A DNA stretch of 36,899 nucleotides from Clostridia bacterium (GTDB taxonomy: Bacteria; Bacillota; Clostridia; Acetivibrionales; DSM-2933), in the NCBI GenBank assembly GCA_026416815.1, contig JAOAEJ010000006.1:1-36899 (forward strand). Reading direction: 5' to 3'. Shown piece by piece: positions 32,382 to 36,899 of the stretch (position 1 is the stretch's first letter; every line of letters starts with the position of its first letter). The notes under the pieces were generated by a model. It did not search any database. It was not told the origin of the DNA and was given only the letters and a program-made list of their open reading frames with translations. Made by a program: the position numbers and the translations under genes.

Positions 32382-33281
32382 ATGACCTATATTTATAAAG
32401 CTGTAGCAAATATAATAAAACGAAAAATGCCGGTTATGGCCATGAGATTTTATAATAAAGCGTATAGGCGTAAGAAGGGAAAAGCAGATAAAGAGCTGCT
32501 GCTGGATATGGCTGTGGTCTACGATGAAATAGGAGATATTGTATCGGCAGAAAGAAAGTACATGGATGTGCTGAAGCTTGACCCTCTGGAAGCCAGAGCA
32601 TACTATGGCTTAGCGGTACTATACGATAATCAGAAGGACTATTCCAATGCAATACAATACTACAAGAAAGCGATAGATATAGACCCTCAATACACAAAAG
32701 CTCATTTTTTCCTTGCCAATGTATATGATGAAATTGGTGAAAAGGAATTGGCTGTCACATACTATAAAAAAGTTATAGAGCTTGACCCGGATGATTTCTG
32801 GGCACACCTAAATCTAGGTGCCGTATATGAAGAGACAGACAAAAATGACTTGGCATTAAATATGTTTAAAAAAAGTCTTGAAATTAATCCTAAGCATTAT
32901 AAGGCTTTATTTAATTTGGCAGTAATATTCAATAAGCTAGGTTATAATGAGAAAGCCATACACTGCTACACAAAATCAATAGAAGAGAACCCAAATTACC
33001 CATATACTTACCTAAACATGGCAGTAATGTACAAGGAGCAAAGTGACTATGAAAAAGCAATAGAAATCATAAGTAGAGGGATTGGGTACAACAAAAAAAC
33101 ATCCTACTTATACTATAACAGGGCGTGTTTCCTGGTACATTTAAATCGATTGAGAGAGGCACTAGACGACTTGCTTACTGCAACTGAACTAAGCCCTGGA
33201 CTGGTTGAATATATGAAGAAAGATGAAGAACTAGACCCGGTAAAGGAGCTTGAAGCTTATAGGGCTTTATGGGGGAATTAG
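32382..33281 (+). CDS. Tetratricopeptide repeat protein
   Basis: This 299-residue protein is made almost entirely of TPR units of 34 residues, at least six from about residue 40 to 275. The pattern is visible in ARAYYGLAVLYDNQKDYSN, AHFFLANVYDEIGEKELA, WAHLNLGAVYEETDKNDLA and YKALFNLAVIFNKLGYNEKA, each ending with a DP/NP-type turn. TPR arrays are protein-interaction scaffolds. There is no signal peptide or membrane helix, so it is cytoplasmic; the N-terminal 20 residues are basic. No partner gene is adjacent. It is monocistronic, with a terminator 8 bp after the stop. Confidence 0.9.
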   Translation: MTYIYKAVANIIKRKMPVMAMRFYNKAYRRKKGKADKELLLDMAVVYDEIGDIVSAERKYMDVLKLDPLEARAYYGLAVLYDNQKDYSNAIQYYKKAIDIDPQYTKAHFFLANVYDEIGEKELAVTYYKKVIELDPDDFWAHLNLGAVYEETDKNDLALNMFKKSLEINPKHYKALFNLAVIFNKLGYNEKAIHCYTKSIEENPNYPYTYLNMAVMYKEQSDYEKAIEIISRGIGYNKKTSYLYYNRACFLVHLNRLREALDDLLTATELSPGLVEYMKKDEELDPVKELEAYRALWGN

Positions 33282-33288
33282 CAGTATC

Positions 33289-33332
33289 AAAAGGCAATGG
33301 AAAAGAATATACTTCCCACTGCCTTTTGGATT
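33289..33332 (+). terminator. Rho-independent terminator of the TPR gene
   Basis: AAAAGGCAATGG (33289-33300) pairs with CCACTGCCTTTT (33316-33327) with a single mismatch. It converges with the minus-strand YjbR gene and may be shared. Confidence 0.75.
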
Positions 33333-33362
33333 ATTTGAAATCTTCACCGTAATATGTAGAGG

Positions 33363-33710
33363 CTATATAGCTTCACGCTCAATTTTGGTGAGACTATTCA
33401 AAACCAGCTCATAAGAGTGATCAATCATCCAGTACAACTCTTGTTCCGAAATGGAGCCGTCAACTACTATGGTATTCCAGTGCTTCTTGTTGAGGTGATA
33501 ACCTGGAGTAACAGAAGCATATTGCTGTCTTAAGTTATCAGCTAAAAAAGGATCACACTTTAATGAAATATTCAGCTTATTTGCCTTCATAGATATAAGT
33601 GCAAACATCTTTGAAGAAACTTTTATTACCAGTACATCAGGACCAAAGGGGTAATCCTCGGTAGCCCCCTTCTTTGATAAACAATAGCTTGTTAAAATCT
33701 TTCCGTCCAT
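33363..33710 (-). CDS. YjbR/MmcQ-family protein
   Basis: This 115-residue single-domain protein of the YjbR/MmcQ (CyaY-like fold) family is annotated as DNA-binding by fold similarity only. The typical features are YPFGPDVLVIKVSSKMFALI near the N-terminus, then LSLKCDP-type text (NISLKCDPFLAD), PGYHLNKKHWNTIVVDG and a C-terminal helix (MIDHSYELV). Length is standard. An AAAGGTG site precedes the ATG. Its cellular role is not established. Confidence 0.88.
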   Translation of the reverse strand: MDGKILTSYCLSKKGATEDYPFGPDVLVIKVSSKMFALISMKANKLNISLKCDPFLADNLRQQYASVTPGYHLNKKHWNTIVVDGSISEQELYWMIDHSYELVLNSLTKIEREAI

Positions 33711-34077
33711 TTTTTCACCTTTAAAGTCAAGTAATTTATATAGATAGTTTACAGTACGCTATCTTAGATAGCAATAATATGCAATTCCTAGACACAATAT
33801 GGAAATAAATGTTTGGTAACCTGGTTCAATATTTTACCATATGATGGTTGCTATAGCAAGGTATATTGATTTGTACTGGGGTGAAAATCTGAAAGTATGT
33901 AAATTCCAGGCTTTAGCAATATATCATTCAGCAATTATTTCCGACGAAAATTCCTTTTAGTTTTTCGTAAAATATGATACTCTCTTTATTATACAACAAA
34001 AACGCAAAAATGCTACACAAATCGACAAAAATTACTACATATCTCAGTAACTGTATTTTGAATTGAGGAGGATATTC
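33711..34077. other. Divergent intergenic region before the chemoreceptor
   Basis: This 367-bp stretch has no gene. It contains hairpin element C (33742-33764) and two adjacent small palindromes (ACCAT-ATG-ATGGT and TTGCTATAGCAA) around 33836-33860. No convincing promoter pair was found. Confidence 0.45.
33742..33764 (+). repeat. Short hairpin element C (23 bp)
   Basis: AGATAG (33742-33747) and CTATCT (33759-33764) flank TTTACAGTACG. The left part, AGATAGTTTACAGTA, is identical to the first 15 bases of hairpin copy A, so this looks like an end-only remnant. Confidence 0.5.
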
Positions 34078-35793
34078 ATGTTCAATACTTTAATGAAAAA
34101 AATCCTGTCAGCAATGCTGCTTTTAACCTCAATATGTACCATATTGTTTTCAGTAGTATCATACTATGAGGTACAAAAATCTGTTATGAGTCAGATGAAG
34201 AATGATGGAGCCACTTTGGTTACCAGCATTAGACGGGAAATTAAAAAGTATGAAATACGTGACTTAAATCAAATTCAAGACGTTTTTCAGGAAGTCAAGA
34301 ATGAGAGTGATGGAAATATAGTTTACATATCACTTTCTGATAGTAATGGGAAGATATTAATATCCGATAGCAATAAAGCACCGAAGGAAATGGGGAATAT
34401 TGGAGCTCCAGAAGGAGAACGATCGGGTGAATCTAATGTAGACGCCGTATCAGCTGCTACCAAAGGAGAAAATGCAACAGCTGCAGTCAGTAAAATTAAA
34501 ATATCCGGACAAGTTCTAACAACATCTTCGGGAGAAGCGGTTTATAGTGTTTCTGCACCATTTGCCTACAATACAAGCTTGACGGGTACTCTGAATATTG
34601 GGATTTCATTGAGAGTTATGCATGACGAAATAAGACATACTCTTATTGAAATTCTTGCAATCGCATTAGTTATATTGCTATTTACAGTCTTAATAGGGCT
34701 TTTAATATCAAGGTCTTTGGTGAAACCTGTAAACGATATAATGTATAAACTCAATGATTTTTCTAAGGGCGATTTTACCGTTGAGTTCTCTAGCAAAGCC
34801 AAGGATGAAATAGGTAAACTTGCAAACGCATTAAATACGTCGGTAGGAGTATTAAAAAACACTATAGAGCCGGTACGAACTGCTATTAACGAGCTATATG
34901 GGATAGCTACTTTTCTGACCAAATCAGAGGGAGAAGCAGCAGCTTCCGGGGAGGAAGTTTCACAGAGCGTAGAAGAAGTAACAAATATTATATCCAATCA
35001 AAATACCAATATATATTATATAGCACAAAAGCTAGCTGGATTTGGTGATAAGCTGGACAAAATACTAAATGAAATTGAAAATATAGTCATAAGCAACGAC
35101 AGGATAAAGGAAACATCAAGTTTAGGAAGCAGCAATCTTCACAATCTGGTCAATTCGGTTGAGGATGTAAGGGTTTCCTTCCACGCTTCTACTAAGAAAA
35201 TAATATCCCTAAATGATGATGTAAGCAAAGTAAACGAAATAACCGGTGTTATAAATAATGTAGCCGAACAAACCAACCTTCTTGCTCTTAATGCAGCAAT
35301 TGAATCTGCAAGAGCCGGTGAGGCGGGAAAAGGGTTTTCGGTTGTTGCAGAGGAAATAAGAAAGCTAGCTGAACAGGTAATGAAGTCTTCAAAAAGTATA
35401 AACCAATTAATTAACTCCATAACATTTAGTGCGCAGGATGTGGTGCAAGGGACTGTTGCAATTACAAGCAAAATGGATACCCAGGTAGGTATTATAAAGG
35501 AAACGGTAACGTCTTTTGACGGTATACTTGCTGAGATAAACGGAACAATTGCGCAAATGAATGGTATTTCTGTAGCGCTAAAGGACATATTTGAGGAGAA
35601 GGAAGAGATTGTTGAGCGAGTTGAGGAAATCTCTGCTATCTCGGCCCAGGTTTCTGAATCAACCCAGGAAATCTCGGCAACAATGCAAAATCAATCGGCA
35701 AATATGCAGCAGCTTTCCGACTTAGCGCAAAACCTGAATGACATGGCGGATGGACTTAAAGAAAAGATTAATGTCTTTAAGACGGTAAAATAA
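34078..35793 (+). CDS. Methyl-accepting chemotaxis protein
   Basis: This is a 571-residue chemoreceptor. TM1 lies near residues 7-27. The extracytoplasmic sensor region of about 150 residues (with [18 protein letters not shown], cache-like) includes a low-complexity Gly/Ala/Glu stretch. TM2 is near 185-208, then HAMP (about 209-262) and a long cytoplasmic coiled coil. The signalling tip [23 protein letters not shown], given here in two parts as [15 protein letters not shown] and IESARAGE, contacts CheA and CheW. Methylatable Glu/Gln pairs flank it. The ATG at 34078 has AGGAGG upstream, which also overlaps an in-frame TTG at 34063. The ligand is unknown, and no other chemotaxis gene is nearby. 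Confidence 0.93.
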   Translation: MFNTLMKKILSAMLLLTSICTILFSVVSYYEVQKSVMSQMKNDGATLVTSIRREIKKYEIRDLNQIQDVFQEVKNESDGNIVYISLSDSNGKILISDSNKAPKEMGNIGAPEGERSGESNVDAVSAATKGENATAAVSKIKISGQVLTTSSGEAVYSVSAPFAYNTSLTGTLNIGISLRVMHDEIRHTLIEILAIALVILLFTVLIGLLISRSLVKPVNDIMYKLNDFSKGDFTVEFSSKAKDEIGKLANALNTSVGVLKNTIEPVRTAINELYGIATFLTKSEGEAAASGEEVSQSVEEVTNIISNQNTNIYYIAQKLAGFGDKLDKILNEIENIVISNDRIKETSSLGSSNLHNLVNSVEDVRVSFHASTKKIISLNDDVSKVNEITGVINNVAEQTNLLALNAAIESARAGEAGKGFSVVAEEIRKLAEQVMKSSKSINQLINSITFSAQDVVQGTVAITSKMDTQVGIIKETVTSFDGILAEINGTIAQMNGISVALKDIFEEKEEIVERVEEISAISAQVSESTQEISATMQNQSANMQQLSDLAQNLNDMADGLKEKINVFKTVK

Positions 35794-35805
35794 ATAAGAC
35801 ACATA

Positions 35806-35849
35806 AAAAGTAGAAGACTGGAGTCAGTGTACTCCAACCTTCTACTTTT
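35806..35849. terminator. Bidirectional Rho-independent terminator
   Basis: AAAAGTAGAAG and GGAGT pair with ACTCC and CTTCTACTTTT, with a small internal loop. A-rich and T-rich ends serve both the chemoreceptor gene and the converging DUF1189 gene. Confidence 0.85.
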
Positions 35850-35861
35850 ACATAGGATAAC

Positions 35862-36644
35862 CTATTCAAAGGTAATTTGGTTTTCCTTCTTTATCAATGT
35901 CATAGCATACCCCACATAAAATACAGCTATTAAATAATAAACTAGCCAGAAAAACGGTACATTAATAGCAGCAGCGGATAAAATAACTTTAAGAATAATG
36001 GGTAGTGTAAGGGAATAAACCGCCATCTTAAATATATCTTTAAAAGTAAGGCCAGCACTGACAATTGCATTTAGCAATAGTCCTATTATGCTTATCAATA
36101 AGGCACTTAAAAGCTTCCCGATAATAAATACTATGAGGCCGAATAATACAATAAACACGCTTATAAATTTGAGAAAAGGAAGCCACTGACCGATATCGGA
36201 TTTAGTAAGCTTTAATCCAGCTAAAGAACTGAATTCTGTGGTTTGGATATTGCCTAAATTTTTTTGAATCATTTTATCCTTTAAAACTAGCATTCCGTTA
36301 TCATAATTATTAAGCGCTTCTACACCGGTTCGGCCTGAGGTATCAATAATAAAAATTGCACCGTCCTCCTCTGTGGTTACAGGCATTGGACCGGATACAT
36401 TCAACTCACCGTTTTCCAGAACAAATTCAGGTATATTTTTCTCAAAAGCACTAATGAATGTGGAGATACCTCTGTTGAACTCCAGTACAGGTCGTATCAT
36501 GCTTATTGTACCGAGAATCAAACAAAGCAGCAGTAGATAAGAGATTGATTTTCCTACCGATTGTTTAATAAGGTTTTTGTAGTAACCAAAATCCGATATA
36601 CTTTTTACAGCTTTGGTAAAAAAATTTGTATTCACTTCTTCCAT
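35862..36644 (-). CDS. DUF1189 family membrane protein
   Basis: This 260-residue protein has a membrane helix near 33-52, an extracytoplasmic domain of about 100 residues (FIIDTSGRTGVEAL is typical of the family) and four further helices from about 150 to 250. It matches DUF1189, a widespread Firmicutes membrane family of unknown function; the family is sometimes linked to envelope maintenance. The GGATAGG-like site upstream of the ATG is acceptable. It is a single gene. The downstream 255 bp to the window end (36645-36899) is AT-rich with nothing recognisable. Confidence 0.8.
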   Translation of the reverse strand: MEEVNTNFFTKAVKSISDFGYYKNLIKQSVGKSISYLLLLCLILGTISMIRPVLEFNRGISTFISAFEKNIPEFVLENGELNVSGPMPVTTEEDGAIFIIDTSGRTGVEALNNYDNGMLVLKDKMIQKNLGNIQTTEFSSLAGLKLTKSDIGQWLPFLKFISVFIVLFGLIVFIIGKLLSALLISIIGLLLNAIVSAGLTFKDIFKMAVYSLTLPIILKVILSAAAINVPFFWLVYYLIAVFYVGYAMTLIKKENQITFE

Positions 36645-36899
36645 ATATTACACCTATCCTTTCTTAATATAGAATTTTAGCATATAAAATATACCTTTTC
36701 AAATAATTGTTATTTCATATCCCTCTGCTTTATTCTTAAATATATCCCTAATAAAAATTAAATTAACCCCTTGTGCTAATTAAAATATCAAACTTTTGAT
36801 CTTTGACAAGTTCATATTTCCAATCAGCTTATTAATATAAAAGCATATGTTAAATGCTAAAATCTTAGTATTTATGCGGCTTATAAGCCCTAAATAAGA

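Noticed and set aside
1..36899. CRISPR array, tRNA or rRNA genes
   Set aside because: No regularly spaced short repeats, tRNA-like cloverleaf or rRNA-like sequence was noticed by eye. A covariance-model scan would be decisive.

Overview
The window looks like a chromosomal segment of an anaerobic, spore-forming, low-GC member of the Clostridia. It is possibly close to the Ruminiclostridium/Acetivibrio cellulolytic clostridia; that placement is inferred from gene content and AT-rich codon use, since no rRNA is present. Sporulation (Spo0M), chemotaxis, a formate/nitrite-type channel, a eukaryotic-like NADP isocitrate dehydrogenase and DUF5693/DUF1189 membrane proteins fit this assignment. Coding density is normal. 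AGGAGG-like ribosome binding sites and Rho-independent terminators are easy to see.

Layout. 1-4.0 kb: the edge of a minus-strand gene, a GC-rich hairpin region, an OmpR-family two-component system, a small coiled-coil protein and a VCBS-like protein. 4.2-6.6 kb: recD2 plus a DUF1653 gene. 6.8-12.4 kb: an accessory island holding a stand-alone E2-type acyltransferase domain, a family 2A encapsulin shell gene overlapping its cysteine desulfurase cargo gene, a tyrosine-rich small protein, a membrane polyferredoxin behind a CsoR/CstR-like operator, and a dead methyltransferase fragment. Two 126-bp MITE-like elements in opposite orientation flank the encapsulin segment. 12.4-16.4 kb: dbpA behind a structured leader, spo0M and icd. 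16.9-21.9 kb: two secreted proteins, a formate/nitrite transporter and two tandem LysM-GH75 paralogues. 22.0-27.8 kb (minus): a DUF5693 membrane protein, a bioY-thiolase-AMP ligase operon with a BirA-type operator, and a PPC/DUF296 protein. 28.0-36.6 kb: an FtsK/SpoIIIE translocase, a sodium:alanine symporter, a TPR protein, a YjbR/MmcQ protein, a chemoreceptor and a DUF1189 protein.

Most notable system. The encapsulin pair encodes an HK97-fold protein compartment predicted to enclose a SufS-like cysteine desulfurase. The cargo has an extended N-terminal targeting region with a CxxC motif. A Tyr-rich 76-residue protein follows, and then a polyferredoxin whose promoter carries a TACCCC-ATG-GGGGTA site typical of copper- or persulfide-sensing repressors. 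Together these suggest a sulfur-handling locus; that functional link is inference.

Other points of interest are a hairpin repeat whose core sequence is conserved while its outer arms differ but still pair, a thiolase lacking the usual second catalytic cysteine under biotin-type control, and two neighbouring GH75-like enzymes that each appear to lack a different conserved part. No rRNA, tRNA, CRISPR array, intact transposase or prophage was seen.
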